Source: an archaeon (GTDB lineage: Archaea; Thermoproteota; Nitrososphaeria; Nitrososphaerales; JACAEJ01). Taken from it: a DNA stretch of 64,000 bases. The stretch covers positions 62,001-126,000 of the forward strand of contig JACGUK010000006.1 in NCBI GenBank assembly GCA_024256265.1, read 5' to 3'. Positions 1 through 9,888 of the stretch are shown one piece after another (position 1 is the first letter of the stretch; each line of letters begins with the position of its first letter). Made by a program: the position numbers and the translations under genes. The notes under the pieces are model-generated. The model was not told the origin of the DNA. It worked only from the letters and a program-made list of their open reading frames with translations, and ran no database searches.

Positions 1-1
1 A

Positions 2-190
2 AAAATCATCAAAGAGAAGGATGAGAGGACTAGATCGATATATAAGAGCCTTTATGGATTCGATTTTGGTGGAGATTTCTCTCCCTTCGATCTTATATTG
101 AATACAGATAAGTTCAATCCTGATGAAGTCCATGACATAGTCTCTAAAGCTATTGATATTTACATAAAAAATCGTATAAAGAAAAAATAG
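2..190 (+). CDS. cmk: Cytidylate kinase, C-terminal end only
   Basis: The window opens inside this gene; 62 codons and a TAG stop are visible. The tail reads RTRSIYKSLYGFDFGG, then FDLILNTDKFNPDEV, which fits the end of archaeal cytidylate kinases (CMP/dCMP phosphorylation with ATP), where a YG-D segment is followed by a D-LVINTD strand and a last helix. It lies 53 bases before cbf5 on the same strand; the cmk-cbf5 pairing is common in archaea and supports the call. The P-loop half is outside the window. Confidence 0.7.
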   Translation, partial: KIIKEKDERTRSIYKSLYGFDFGGDFSPFDLILNTDKFNPDEVHDIVSKAIDIYIKNRIKKK

Positions 191-243
191 GTAACACAAA
201 GAGTTTTTAGTTTAGTTTAACAATTAAATCAGGGGATGAACTC

Positions 244-1245
244 TTGCAAGGTTTGATAACTATAGATGAAGATTTAACGAATGAGAGTTATGGTCATTAT
301 CCTTACAAACGCCCCATAGAGGCTCTTTTAGATTATGGAATCATTCTTCTTGACAAGCCTTCAGGACCTACTAGCCATGAAGTCGTATCATGGGTGCGCA
401 AGATGTTAGAAGTGGATAAAGCAGGGCATAGTGGTACTCTTGATCCTCCTGTGACAGGTCTACTCCCTGTAGGGTTAGGAGAAGGGACGAAAGCCTTATC
501 ACTACTTTTACTTGGACCTAAAGAGTATTATGCTGTTGCAAGAATTCATGATCCTGTTAGTGAAACTAAGCTAAAAAAGGTCCTATCTGAATTCACTGGA
601 GAAATCTATCAACGCCCCCCTCAAAGATCCTCTGTTAAGAGGACTATAAGGACTCGTGAGATCTATAATCTAGAATTGGTCGAGCAGATCGGTAAGCTGA
701 TCCTTTTAAGAGTTCTTTGCCAAGCTGGGACCTATGTGAGAAAGCTCATCTACGATATGGGGGAAGTTCTAGGACCTGGTGCTACTATGATAGAGTTAAG
801 AAGGACTAGAGTTAGCGATCTAAGCGAATTAGATGGATTAGTCAGGCTTCATGATCTATTAGAAGCTGTTTATGAATGGAAGGAGGAAGGAAGAGAGGAT
901 AAGATTAGGCAGTTGATAAAGCCTATAGAGTTTGCAACATCTTCACTTAAAGCTGTTGTAATTCGTGACTCAGCCGTCGATGCCATATGCCATGGAGCAA
1001 AGTTAGCAGTACCTGGAATATTGCAGCTATCTCCTGATATTGTAAAAGGAGAAATCGTTTGCATTTACACTTTGAAAAAAGAGCTAGTAGCTATAGGAGA
1101 AGCTTTGATGTCAACAAAAGAGATAGAGGATGCAAGCAAAGGCATAGCTTTTTCAACAAAGCGTGTAATAATGAAGGCTGGGACGTATCCTAAATTATGG
1201 CACTCTAAAAAGTCATCGAATCTTAATGAATCAGTGAGCCAATGA
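244..1245 (+). CDS. cbf5: tRNA/rRNA pseudouridine synthase Cbf5 (dyskerin homolog)
   Basis: Catalytic subunit of the H/ACA guide-RNA pseudouridylation complex, also able to modify tRNA U55. The TruB catalytic motif HSGTLDPPVTGLLPVGLG is present, with Asp67 as the expected nucleophile, after the LLDKPSGPTSHEV segment. A PUA-like domain follows from about residue 235, typical of the archaeal family, and the 333-aa length is normal. The TTG start is preceded by a GGGGATGA purine stretch; no in-frame ATG lies nearby. The gene follows cmk, a conserved archaeal neighbour. Confidence 0.93.
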   Translation: MQGLITIDEDLTNESYGHYPYKRPIEALLDYGIILLDKPSGPTSHEVVSWVRKMLEVDKAGHSGTLDPPVTGLLPVGLGEGTKALSLLLLGPKEYYAVARIHDPVSETKLKKVLSEFTGEIYQRPPQRSSVKRTIRTREIYNLELVEQIGKLILLRVLCQAGTYVRKLIYDMGEVLGPGATMIELRRTRVSDLSELDGLVRLHDLLEAVYEWKEEGREDKIRQLIKPIEFATSSLKAVVIRDSAVDAICHGAKLAVPGILQLSPDIVKGEIVCIYTLKKELVAIGEALMSTKEIEDASKGIAFSTKRVIMKAGTYPKLWHSKKSSNLNESVSQ

Positions 1246-1250
1246 GCTAG

Positions 1251-2210
1251 ATGAAGATCAAGTTAATATCTCCTACATTCGGTGGCACGTCAGGTGTTGG
1301 TAGACATGTTGAATCTCTCTCAGAGAAATTAATGGAAAGAGGGCATGAGGTTCTCATAGTTTCTGCCAAAAATACACCATACATTCCCGTAAAGAACCTA
1401 AAAAATATTAGCTGGGCATTATTTGCATGCTTAAATAGAGAAAGGGCTGATGTTATCCATGCCCATAATTTGCCCAGCATGATCCCAGCAAAGACCATGA
1501 GAGGGAAAAAGGTCCTTTCCATTCACGGTCATTATTCATCACAAATCGAGTTATTACATGGCAAAGCCTTAGGGAGGATTATGAGTTTGTATGAAAAGAA
1601 AGCCTTAAACTGGGCTGATAACATCACATGTATAAGCAAAGATACCACGAATATTTACCACAAGATGGGCTTTAAAGTTGAATATGTACCAAATGCTATA
1701 GATACAGCTAGAATTGAAGATTTATGTAAAAATGTTGAGCACAAAAAAAGAAGATTAATTTATGTTGGAAGGAAGACAAAAGAGAAGGGATACGATACTC
1801 TAGTAAAAGCCTTTAAATTATTATCCCCTAATTATGAGCTAATAACAGTTCATAGTAAACCTTGGATCGAGGCTATAAAGCTCATAGCTTCCTCAGAATT
1901 ACTAGTTTTACCTAGTTTAATGGAAGGATTACCTACAGTTATTCTAGAAGCCTTTACATCTGGAACAGCTGTCATAGCATCCAATGTAGGAGGAGTCCCA
2001 GAGTTGATCGAAGATGGAGTAAATGGTTTTTTATTTAAGCCTGGGGATCATGTTAAGCTTGCAAGTTTGATAGAGCAAGTTTCAAAAGATGAAAATCTTC
2101 GTGAATCAATAACCAATAAAGCCAGGAAGAGAGTGAAGAGAGAATACGATTGGGAGCTAGTTATTGATAAGTACTTACAGATATATGAAGGATGCTTGAA
2201 TAAGAATTGA
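1251..2210 (+). CDS. Glycosyltransferase family 4 (GT-B fold)
   Basis: This 319-aa GT4-type enzyme transfers a sugar from a nucleotide-sugar donor, probably at the cytoplasmic membrane face during surface-glycan assembly. The N-terminal Rossmann half has the glycine-rich FGGTSGVGRHVESLSEKL and DVIHAHNL signatures. The C-terminal half has YVGRKTKEKGYDTLVKAF, LPSLMEGLPTVILEAF with the donor-binding EGLP...E pattern, and GVPELI. It starts 5 bases after cbf5, but its 3' neighbour overlaps it by TTGA, so it belongs with the glycan block. Donor and acceptor cannot be told from sequence. Confidence 0.88.
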   Translation: MKIKLISPTFGGTSGVGRHVESLSEKLMERGHEVLIVSAKNTPYIPVKNLKNISWALFACLNRERADVIHAHNLPSMIPAKTMRGKKVLSIHGHYSSQIELLHGKALGRIMSLYEKKALNWADNITCISKDTTNIYHKMGFKVEYVPNAIDTARIEDLCKNVEHKKRRLIYVGRKTKEKGYDTLVKAFKLLSPNYELITVHSKPWIEAIKLIASSELLVLPSLMEGLPTVILEAFTSGTAVIASNVGGVPELIEDGVNGFLFKPGDHVKLASLIEQVSKDENLRESITNKARKRVKREYDWELVIDKYLQIYEGCLNKN

Positions 2211-3226
2211 AATTTAATAATCAATATCTGCCCATGAACTATCCATTCGTCTCCATCGTGATCTTAAACTATAATGGAAGGTCTATCCTTGGTAAAGATT
2301 TTGATAGATACCTTCGATCAGTTTTACAGACAGATTATCCTAAATTTGAGTTAGTATTCGTGGACAATGGCTCGAAAGATGATAGCCTTTACCATGTTGC
2401 CAGCAAATATCATGATTCCAGGTTAAGAGTCATTAATATTGGGAGAAACCTAGGCTTCGCCCAAGGCAATAATGTAGGGATAGCCAATGCCAACGAGAAG
2501 GCTGAATACATAGTCTTACTCAATAATGATGTAGAGGTTCAACCCTCTTGGCTCAAAGAGCTTATAGAGAAGATGGATCAATCTATAGCCATAGCCCAAC
2601 CAAAAATTCTAAGGGATAGCGACAGATCCATCATAGACTCGACAGGAGGCTTCATCAATAGAATGGGCAGAGCATATGATAGAGGCTCAGGCAAAAAGGA
2701 CTTTGGTCAATATGATGTAAAGAATGAGGTTTTCTATGCAAAGGGTGCAGCCATAGCTATGAGGAAGAGTATCATTGATGAGACTGGATTACTTGACAAA
2801 GACTACTTCATATATTATGAGGAAACCGATCTATGCTGGAGAGCCCATCTTAAAGGGTATAGAGTAGTCTTCATTCCATCATCCATAGTTTATCATAAAA
2901 GCAGTGCGACGATGGGAGAGCAGGTTGATGTGAGGATTCTTTTTATAAGAAGGAGAAACCAGATTGCTACATTAATAAAGAATTATGAGTTGGGCAATTT
3001 AGCTAAGTATCTTTCCCTTTTTCTTGCAAAATCTATTCTATATTCAATTCAGCTTGTCTTTAGCAAGAGAATTAGGCTTGCCTATTCCATCTGGAGAGCC
3101 ATTTGGTGGAACATTAAAAAGACGTTGAGAAAGCGGGCAAAGTTTCAATTTATAATAAGAAATGTACCCGATGAATCTATATTGAGTAAAATGCTCACCA
3201 TAAGAGAATATGACTCCATAAGATAA
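2207..3226 (+). CDS. Glycosyltransferase family 2 (rhamnosyltransferase-like)
   Basis: This 339-aa GT-A enzyme starts with VSIVILNYNGRSIL and carries FVDNGSKD, the metal/nucleotide-binding LLNNDVEV (DXD-equivalent NDV) and YYEETDLCWRAHLKGYRV, the hallmark of WcaE/RfbN-type rhamnosyl- and related transferases. A basic, hydrophobic tail from about residue 255 could hold it to the membrane. The TTG start overlaps the upstream TGA stop; an ATG nine codons later, just before the first beta strand, is an equally good start. Translational coupling to the preceding GT4 is likely. Confidence 0.87.
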   Translation: MKFNNQYLPMNYPFVSIVILNYNGRSILGKDFDRYLRSVLQTDYPKFELVFVDNGSKDDSLYHVASKYHDSRLRVINIGRNLGFAQGNNVGIANANEKAEYIVLLNNDVEVQPSWLKELIEKMDQSIAIAQPKILRDSDRSIIDSTGGFINRMGRAYDRGSGKKDFGQYDVKNEVFYAKGAAIAMRKSIIDETGLLDKDYFIYYEETDLCWRAHLKGYRVVFIPSSIVYHKSSATMGEQVDVRILFIRRRNQIATLIKNYELGNLAKYLSLFLAKSILYSIQLVFSKRIRLAYSIWRAIWWNIKKTLRKRAKFQFIIRNVPDESILSKMLTIREYDSIR

Positions 3227-3231
3227 TTTAA

Positions 3232-4185
3232 CTATTTTTTCCTTTTTATCATATAATATAAAAGCCCATAAATCATTCCTAAAGTCCTTGCCATTCTATA
3301 GAGAGCTATTACAGGAAAGCCTATAATTTTTCCCCAACTTCTCATCCTAATTGAATATAAGATATAGCCTAACAAAAAGAGCATGAAGAAAGGTAGAGGG
3401 GTAATGAGTATTAAGGGAATCGATATCATCAGACTTGACCAATATGCAAGTCCTCTAACCTCTTTCTTCCAAAGTTTATTCTTTATCATATTCCTTACCT
3501 CAGATTTCCCCATCTTCATAATAACGAACTTAAGATACGATGATGTCTTAACATCTTTATCGTGGAGAAGAGCCACTGAAGTATCATACATTATCTTATA
3601 GCCCATCGAAGTTGCACGACGAGTATAGTTCAAATCCTCGATCCATGGAATCTCTTCATCGAAGAATCCAACCTTAGAAACTAGGGAGAGTTTTATCATC
3701 GTTGCACCCATGCCTACTGTTACTACAGATATTGGACCTTTTCCAACAATAGGTGGTCCTAAAGCACCCTTACCATACTTCATACGCACTCTTATAAACA
3801 GATTATCCCTTTCAATTGGAGCGTAATAAGGTAAAGAACTTATGAATACATCCTCTCCAAGATTGAATAACTCAAGAAGTCTTTTTACGGAATCTTGAGT
3901 TATAATCACATCAGAATCTACGAACATTAAGTAATCACAACCTTTCTCTAAGGCAAGGTTCAAGCAGATATTCCTGAGGCAAGGGACGTTGCCTGGCTCA
4001 CATAGATGTTTTATCTCTAAATACTTCTGCCCTTCACTCATCAACCATTTATCGACCAAATCTGAGGATCCATTTTTTGACATATTGTCTATGAAGATTA
4101 GGCAGATCCTTTTCTTTTGATAATCGATAGCCCCTATAGCCTCTAATACCTTATTTAGAACGCCTCTACCTGCATGGTAAAGCAT
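3232..4185 (-). CDS. Glycosyltransferase family 2 with C-terminal membrane segments
   Basis: This 317-aa GT2 protein has FIDNMSKNGSSDLV in the nucleotide-binding part, LMFVDSDVII as the DXD motif (DSD), and ...EEIPWIEDLNYTRRA as the acceptor-side ED motif. Two or so hydrophobic segments follow near the C-terminus (SLMISIPLILITPLPFFMLF). The N-terminus (MLYHAGRGVLNKVL) lacks the usual first beta strand. The frame stays open upstream, but no earlier start with a convincing site was recognised, so the protein could be slightly longer. It converges with the preceding gene and diverges from the epimerase. Confidence 0.82.
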   Translation of the reverse strand: MLYHAGRGVLNKVLEAIGAIDYQKKRICLIFIDNMSKNGSSDLVDKWLMSEGQKYLEIKHLCEPGNVPCLRNICLNLALEKGCDYLMFVDSDVIITQDSVKRLLELFNLGEDVFISSLPYYAPIERDNLFIRVRMKYGKGALGPPIVGKGPISVVTVGMGATMIKLSLVSKVGFFDEEIPWIEDLNYTRRATSMGYKIMYDTSVALLHDKDVKTSSYLKFVIMKMGKSEVRNMIKNKLWKKEVRGLAYWSSLMISIPLILITPLPFFMLFLLGYILYSIRMRSWGKIIGFPVIALYRMARTLGMIYGLLYYMIKRKK

Positions 4186-4305
4186 TGCTATTGCTATCTT
4201 GGGCTCTTCACTGATGCGCGTTCACCTCAACTTTGAATATTGCTTAAATCTACTCTTTAATATATATAAATATACCAAATTTGAATCAAAAGGAGGATTA
4301 TAGGA

Positions 4306-5451
4306 ATGAAGGCAAAAGGTATAGAGAAGGTTCTTATAACTGGTGGTGCAGGTTTCATAGGCTCACATACTGTTGATCTTCTTGTCGAAAAAGGATACTA
4401 TGTAAAAGTGCTTGATAACCTTGAGCCTCAAGTCCATGGAGATAAAGGCATTCCAGAATATCTTAACAAAAACATAGATTTCATAAAAGGAGATGTTCGA
4501 GACAAAGAATTGATGAAAGATATTCTTCAAGATGTAGACGCCGTAATTCATTTGGCTGCTATGGTAGGAGTGACTCAATCCATGTATCAGATAGAGCATT
4601 ATATCGATGTTAATACAAAGGGGACAAGCGTCTTACTCGACTTGATAGCAAATGGGAGGCATAACTTGAAGAAGATAGTTGTAGCATCTTCTATGAGCAT
4701 ATATGGAGAGGGAAGGTACCACTGCCAGAGATGCAAAATAGATTTTTATCCATCTTTGCGTGATGAAGAGCAACTAAAAAAAGGAATCTGGGACCATTTA
4801 TGCCCTAATTGCCACTCTTTTCTAGTGCCCTTACCGACAGATGAGAACAAACCTTCTGCACCTATGTCAATTTATGCTATGTCAAAAAGGCATCAAGAAG
4901 AAATGTGCTTATTGATTGGGAGAACTTATGGAATTCCTACAGTTGCTTTACGCTATTTCAACGTTTATGGCTCTCGCCAATCTCTCTCAAACCCATACAC
5001 AGGTGCTTGCGCTATATTTTCAAGCCGAATAATGATGAATAAGCCACCGATAATCTTTGAGGATGGTCATCAAGTAAGAGACTTCATTCATGTGAAGGAT
5101 GTTGCTATGGCTAACCTTAAAGCCCTTGTGAAAAATAGAGCAAATTATTCAGCTATAAACATAGGTACAGGAATGCCTGCATCTATTCTTAAACTTGCAG
5201 AGATTCTGATAGAAATTTATAATTCAAATCTAAAGCCAAGAATAATAGGATTATATCGTGTAGGCGATATACGCCACTGCTTTGCAGAAACTAAAAAGGC
5301 TGAAGAGCTTTTGGACTTTACACCTAATATAGGATTAAAAGAAGGCTTGATAGAACTTTCAAGCTGGGTTAGGACTCAAAGATTAACCATAGACATATTC
5401 GACAAGGCTCTGAAGGAGCTAAAGGAAAAGCATCTTTTATCATCAAGTTAA
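4306..5451 (+). CDS. NAD-dependent sugar epimerase, dTDP-L-rhamnose 4-epimerase-like, with Cys4 insertion
   Basis: An extended short-chain dehydrogenase that interconverts nucleotide-sugar epimers with bound NAD. The Rossmann motif GGAGFIGS is at residues 13-20, the active-site serine region is SSMSIYGEG near 128-136, and the catalytic Tyr/Lys pair is SIYAMSK (Y190, K194). Between the Ser and Tyr elements lies an insertion with C140/C143 and C166/C169, likely a structural zinc site. This insertion is known from WbiB-type dTDP-L-rhamnose 4-epimerases, which makes that activity the best guess; UDP-glucose-type 4-epimerase is the alternative. It sits in the glycan block and has an AGGAGG ribosome site before ATG. 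Confidence 0.82.
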   Translation: MKAKGIEKVLITGGAGFIGSHTVDLLVEKGYYVKVLDNLEPQVHGDKGIPEYLNKNIDFIKGDVRDKELMKDILQDVDAVIHLAAMVGVTQSMYQIEHYIDVNTKGTSVLLDLIANGRHNLKKIVVASSMSIYGEGRYHCQRCKIDFYPSLRDEEQLKKGIWDHLCPNCHSFLVPLPTDENKPSAPMSIYAMSKRHQEEMCLLIGRTYGIPTVALRYFNVYGSRQSLSNPYTGACAIFSSRIMMNKPPIIFEDGHQVRDFIHVKDVAMANLKALVKNRANYSAINIGTGMPASILKLAEILIEIYNSNLKPRIIGLYRVGDIRHCFAETKKAEELLDFTPNIGLKEGLIELSSWVRTQRLTIDIFDKALKELKEKHLLSSS

Positions 5452-5588
5452 ATGGAGAGTTCATTATTCAAGAAAACCCATTCGAATACTATTTACACTC
5501 CTGATTATTATGCCACAGTTTCATGAATATTTAAATCTGGATTAAAAAAGGTTTTTAGCAGATTAATTTTAAAGCATTAAGGAAAATT

Positions 5589-6626
5589 ATGTTGGGTATG
5601 GAAGTCGAGCTTGTCCTATCTAGGCACCCGATATGGCAAAGCCTTATAGAGTATCCTCCTGATGGTATAAGATATAAAATACGCTCAGGGAGATTTGCAA
5701 AGATTTACTATAGATTGAATAACATATTTCCATTATCTAATCGTTTAGTTCACTTTTGCAATGGTGCAAAGCCCCTAAAGAAAAGACCATGGGTTGTAGA
5801 TTGTGAATCAGTAAAGGTCTTCTTTAAAAGCTATGAAGATTTGCAAAATCCAAAAGAAGTAAGAAGGGTGGAGAGGCTTTTAAAATCTGATGCTTGCCGT
5901 AAAATAATCCCTTTAAGCTATGCATCTAAAAGAACCTTACAAAGATACCTAGATATGCCAGAGGATAAGATCGAGGTAGTATATCCAGCAGTTCCTACAG
6001 TAGCCCATAAGAGAGATTATACAAAAAGAAAGGGATTGAACTTATTGTTTATTGGTGGTGCCTTTGAAGCAAAAGGTGGGAGAGAAGTTATTGAGGCTTT
6101 TAAGATTTTGAGCAAGAACTATCCTGACTTATCTTTGATCGTTAGAGGACCTGTGAAGGAAGAGTATTTGCGTGATGGTGTGAAGAACTTGACAATTCTA
6201 GGTCGTGTGCCTAGAGATGAGCTCTTTAAGATTTATTATCCAAATGCTGACATCTTCCTCTTGCCTACGTATATGGATACAGTAGGTTATGTTCTATTAG
6301 AGGCTATGACTTTCGGTATCCCTATTATAGCTACAAAGCATTTTGCCATCCCTGAGCTCGTTAAAGATGCAGGATTATTGATAGATCCACCAACTACTCT
6401 TTGGAAGAATGATGGGAGCTACAACTATGAATTCTCAAAAGAATTGTCTGGAAACTTTCCTCAAACTGTTAATGCTTTAGTAGATGCTACTATTAGCTTG
6501 ATAGATGATGAAGATTTGAGGAGAAAGCTTGGAGATAGAGGTAAAAGAATAGTTGAGAATGGTAATGCCTCAATAAAATTGAGAAATGAGAAATTAAAGA
6601 AGATATATGAGGATGCCATTAGTTAG
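5589..6626 (+). CDS. Glycosyltransferase family 4
   Basis: This 345-aa GT4 enzyme has a clear C-terminal donor-binding half: LLFIGGAFEAKGGREVIEAF, then ADIFLLPTYMDTVGYVLLEAM (the E-x7-E region) and GIPIIATKHFAIPELV. The N-terminal half is shorter than usual and begins directly at MEVELVLSRHPIW, so the first Rossmann strand may be replaced or lost. The 137 bases between it and the epimerase hold no recognisable missing N-terminus. Its role in surface-glycan assembly is inferred from neighbours. Confidence 0.8.
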   Translation: MLGMEVELVLSRHPIWQSLIEYPPDGIRYKIRSGRFAKIYYRLNNIFPLSNRLVHFCNGAKPLKKRPWVVDCESVKVFFKSYEDLQNPKEVRRVERLLKSDACRKIIPLSYASKRTLQRYLDMPEDKIEVVYPAVPTVAHKRDYTKRKGLNLLFIGGAFEAKGGREVIEAFKILSKNYPDLSLIVRGPVKEEYLRDGVKNLTILGRVPRDELFKIYYPNADIFLLPTYMDTVGYVLLEAMTFGIPIIATKHFAIPELVKDAGLLIDPPTTLWKNDGSYNYEFSKELSGNFPQTVNALVDATISLIDDEDLRRKLGDRGKRIVENGNASIKLRNEKLKKIYEDAIS

Positions 6627-6674
6627 GAGAAGATTTTGTTGGCTCATGTAGAAATAAATGTATGGTGTTATTGA

Positions 6675-7687
6675 TTGCATGTTGACATAGTTATACTCTC
6701 TTTAGATAAGTTCGATTTTACCAAGCAGTGCATAGAATCTGTTAAAGAGCATACGACTTTTCCTCATCATATAATCGTCGTTGACAACGGTAGTTCTCAA
6801 GAGACTGTAGATAAGCTAAGGGGGATCGATGGTATAAAACTGATTCTAAATGGTGTGAATAAAGGGTGTGCTGGCGGGCGGAACATAGGCAGTGAGGCAT
6901 GTAATGGTGAGTATGTTGTTCATCTTGACAACGATGCAAAAGTAACAAAAGGATGGCTTGAGGAGATGATAAAGATGGCAGAGTCGGACGATAAAGTAGG
7001 CATAGTAGGTTGTAAGTTACTCTATCCTGATGGAACAATTCAACATGCTGGAGTTGTCTTTAAAGGATTATTACCTTTCCATATAGGGGTTAGATTACCA
7101 AAAGAATTCTACTCCGAACCTAGGGAATGTAAAGCAGTAACATTTGCATGTGCTCTGATAAAGAGAGAAGTGTTCGATAATGGCGTTTGGTTTGATGAGA
7201 GATACTACCCTTTCTTATTTGAAGATATGGATTATTGCTTTCAGGCATTAGAGAAAGGTTGGAAGATAATGTATTGCCCTGATGCTATAGTCTATCACTA
7301 TGAACACGCAACGTTCAAGAATGGAAGACTTGGAAGAGTATATCCCAGAAACAGAAACGTGATGCAATATTTAAACAAAATCTTTTAAAATTTCAGCAAA
7401 AATGGAAAGATAGGAATCCAATAAGACCTAAAGCAACAATCCCTAGAATCGCCTATAATATCTACAATGTATATCTCTCCTTTATCGATAAGATGAAAAT
7501 GCCTCGTTTAATCACTTTATCTTTCTTCTTTAGGTTTTACTATCATCTTAAATTAAAACCATTGAAAAGAATCTTCAATCATTTACCAATAACGTTCACA
7601 GCCCCAGTACGTATTAGATGGAATCAATGGATCGAAAGGAGATATAGAGAGCAATTGAGAAAGTTAGGTAAACAATCTAGCAATTAA
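6675..7687 (+). pseudogene. Glycosyltransferase family 2, split by a single-base frameshift
   Basis: The first frame (6675-7388, TTG start) gives 237 aa of a GT2 enzyme: VDIVILSLDKFDFTKQCI, VVDNGSS, VHLDNDAKV (DND as DXD) and FLFEDMDYCFQALEKGWKI. It stops abruptly at LNKIF. The next frame is open from about 7373 to 7687 and continues naturally as LKFQQKWKDRNPIRPKA, ending with a basic tail. Adding one T to the run near 7383-7386 fuses both parts into a protein of about 337 aa, the usual length. This could be a true frameshift mutation or an assembly indel. The first part alone holds the catalytic residues and may be active. Confidence 0.75.
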
Positions 7688-7728
7688 GAAAACATCTCCT
7701 TCAGGTGGTGTAGTACTGTATCACTAAG

Positions 7729-8964
7729 CTAAAATGACGTCGGGTCTATTGTTTTTAAAAGCTTTTCATATATTCTTACTAGCTGTATGCTGAGTTTTTT
7801 GATGTCAAAGTGAGTTTCAACGAGTTTCCTTCCTTCGTGACCCATTTCAGGCCAGATTTCAGGATGTTCGATTAGATACTCTAACTTCTCAGTCAAAGCG
7901 TTTACATCTCTCTCAGGAACCAGAAAACCAGACTTACCATTCAGAACACTTTCAGGAAGTCCATCATGTAAGGTAGCGACAACTGGAAGACCCTGTGCTT
8001 GAGCCTCTTGAAGAACGACTGGAAGACCTTCTTGATCTCCATCTTTTGCAGTTATACTAGCAAGTACAAATAGATGGGCCTCATCTATCAATTGTCGGAC
8101 AATGACGCTGTTTTGTGCTCCAAGAAGAAATACCTTATCCTTAACTCCTAATTCCCTAATCAAGTTCTCCAGCTGAGATCGAAGAGGACCTTCCCCAACA
8201 ATCTTGTAAATCAGGCGTGGATATTTTTTGGCTAACTGAGCTACCGCTTTAATTGAATATTCTAGGCCTTTTTTCTCGACTAAGCGAGCGACGGTAAGGA
8301 GTTTAATAGTTTCATCACTTTTTAATGTTCTATCCCTATAGGGGAAATCTTGGAGATCTAACCCTATGTAAAGCCTGACAACTTTAGATGAGGGGCATCT
8401 CAGTTTTAAAAGACGATGAGCCATATAATCGCTGACTGCTATCACACAGTCTGATTTCTCGAAAAGATTCTTGTAAATGTTCATACCGCAAGCTTTCACC
8501 CATGCTGAAAAATCATATCCATAAAAAGTTACCACATACCTACTTTTTGGGAAAATTGCTTTGAGAAACAAAAAAATCTTTCCTGTAGGCCCAAAGTGGC
8601 AATGGATCACATCGTACTTGTGAGTAAGAAAAGGTTTTAACATGTAAAATTTTAATATCGTACTATGATAATCTCTCCATGTATTCTTAGCTTCCAAAAT
8701 CACCTTAGGTTTTCTGAATATAGATTCAATCACATATGGTACGAGTTTTAACGCACGATGCACTTTATTCTGAGGAATATTGAAATATTGAGTTCGAGTG
8801 AGCAGATCGTACTCTTTTATCTCAGGGTGTACAATTCCATCTCCTTTTGATAACGCGTAGATATCCACTTTATGACCTAGATCTATAAGTCCAGTTATCT
8901 GACGTATGATGAAAGTCTCAGAGACAACCGGAAAGCATCCAAGAATAAATGCGATCTTCATCAC
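7729..8964 (-). CDS. Glycosyltransferase family 4, colanic-acid type (WcaL/AmsK-like)
   Basis: This 411-aa enzyme resembles the GT4 group used in exopolysaccharide synthesis. The N-terminus reads FILGCFPVVSETFIIRQI with the characteristic PxxSETFI signature, followed by DVIHCHFGPTG and VTFYGYDFS. The donor-binding half has LLTVARLVEKKGLEYSIKAV and KDGDQEGLPVVLQEAQAQGL with the catalytic EGLP...E pattern. It is full length, transcribed against its neighbours, and ends in a 41-base gap after the frameshifted GT2. Confidence 0.9.
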   Translation of the reverse strand: MMKIAFILGCFPVVSETFIIRQITGLIDLGHKVDIYALSKGDGIVHPEIKEYDLLTRTQYFNIPQNKVHRALKLVPYVIESIFRKPKVILEAKNTWRDYHSTILKFYMLKPFLTHKYDVIHCHFGPTGKIFLFLKAIFPKSRYVVTFYGYDFSAWVKACGMNIYKNLFEKSDCVIAVSDYMAHRLLKLRCPSSKVVRLYIGLDLQDFPYRDRTLKSDETIKLLTVARLVEKKGLEYSIKAVAQLAKKYPRLIYKIVGEGPLRSQLENLIRELGVKDKVFLLGAQNSVIVRQLIDEAHLFVLASITAKDGDQEGLPVVLQEAQAQGLPVVATLHDGLPESVLNGKSGFLVPERDVNALTEKLEYLIEHPEIWPEMGHEGRKLVETHFDIKKLSIQLVRIYEKLLKTIDPTSF

Positions 8965-9219
8965 ACTAATTACCTCTTAAAAAACATATTTTGACAATCA
9001 AAATAGAAGTAAGAATATACCTTAAGAGCAGATTCTTAGGATTTCTTTTTGAAAAGACTATGTTTAGCATTTTCTTTGGGTAGTACTTCATACTGCTCAA
9101 GCTAATCTCCAGACCTATTATTCACTATCCAAATAGATTTAAAAATTCTGTTGGGGTTGATTTAGAAATTCTTTAATAGAGTAAAAACAGAATAAGAGAG
9201 ATTAGATCTTAGTGGTTAG

Positions 9220-9870
9220 ATGAAAAGCTCTCAAGGAAACAAAGTTTCTGTCATAATACCAACAAGGTTGGGGCAAAGAAGATTAGTTACTCTAGACTCC
9301 CTTAAAGGTATAGATGGCATAGAAATTATCATAGAGCATGATCAGAAGGGGCTAGATATCTCAAGAACTAGAAACAGAGGGGCAAGAAAAGCCAGTGGAG
9401 ATAAGCTTGTCTTCATGGATGATGATATATCATTTACAAAAGATTTCTTTGAGAAGTTCGTTGATGCAATAAAGCCCAATACAATGGTCGGATTATCTGT
9501 AGGCAGTGAAAGATGGGTAGCATCAAGAGCCATGGGTTTTATGAAGGATGACTTTTGGAGATTAAGAGGTTTTTTTGAGCGTTTTGGATACAGAGCCATG
9601 GATGTAGAACTCTCCTTTAGGGCTCAAGAGTTTGGGATCAAGATCATAACTTTTCCTATCAATTCCGTCGTGCATTATGAAAATCCTGCAACTGAAAGCA
9701 CTATCAAGAAGACGCTTTTGCAAGACTCTCATTGCATCTTCGTTGATTTACGCTATCATGTTAGGCCCATATCGGATTGGTTCAAGCGCAAACACTTAAT
9801 CCGCATTGCATTAAGATTCTTATTTTTGATTTACTGGTTAATCTACTTGGAAGTTGCCCATAATAGATGA
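9220..9870 (+). CDS. Compact glycosyltransferase family 2-like protein
   Basis: This 216-aa GT-A protein has VSVIIPTRLGQRRLVTL, ISRTRNRGARKASGD, the metal-binding FMDDDISF (DDD), and DVELSFRAQEFGIKI in place of the usual ED motif. It is shorter than typical GT2 enzymes, and a hydrophobic C-terminus (IALRFLFLIYWLIYL) may anchor it in the membrane. The start is ATG. The 255 bases upstream contain only A+T-rich promoter-like sequence. The substrate is unknown. Confidence 0.75.
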   Translation: MKSSQGNKVSVIIPTRLGQRRLVTLDSLKGIDGIEIIIEHDQKGLDISRTRNRGARKASGDKLVFMDDDISFTKDFFEKFVDAIKPNTMVGLSVGSERWVASRAMGFMKDDFWRLRGFFERFGYRAMDVELSFRAQEFGIKIITFPINSVVHYENPATESTIKKTLLQDSHCIFVDLRYHVRPISDWFKRKHLIRIALRFLFLIYWLIYLEVAHNR

Positions 9871-9888
9871 GAAAAATTTGACGAATAA

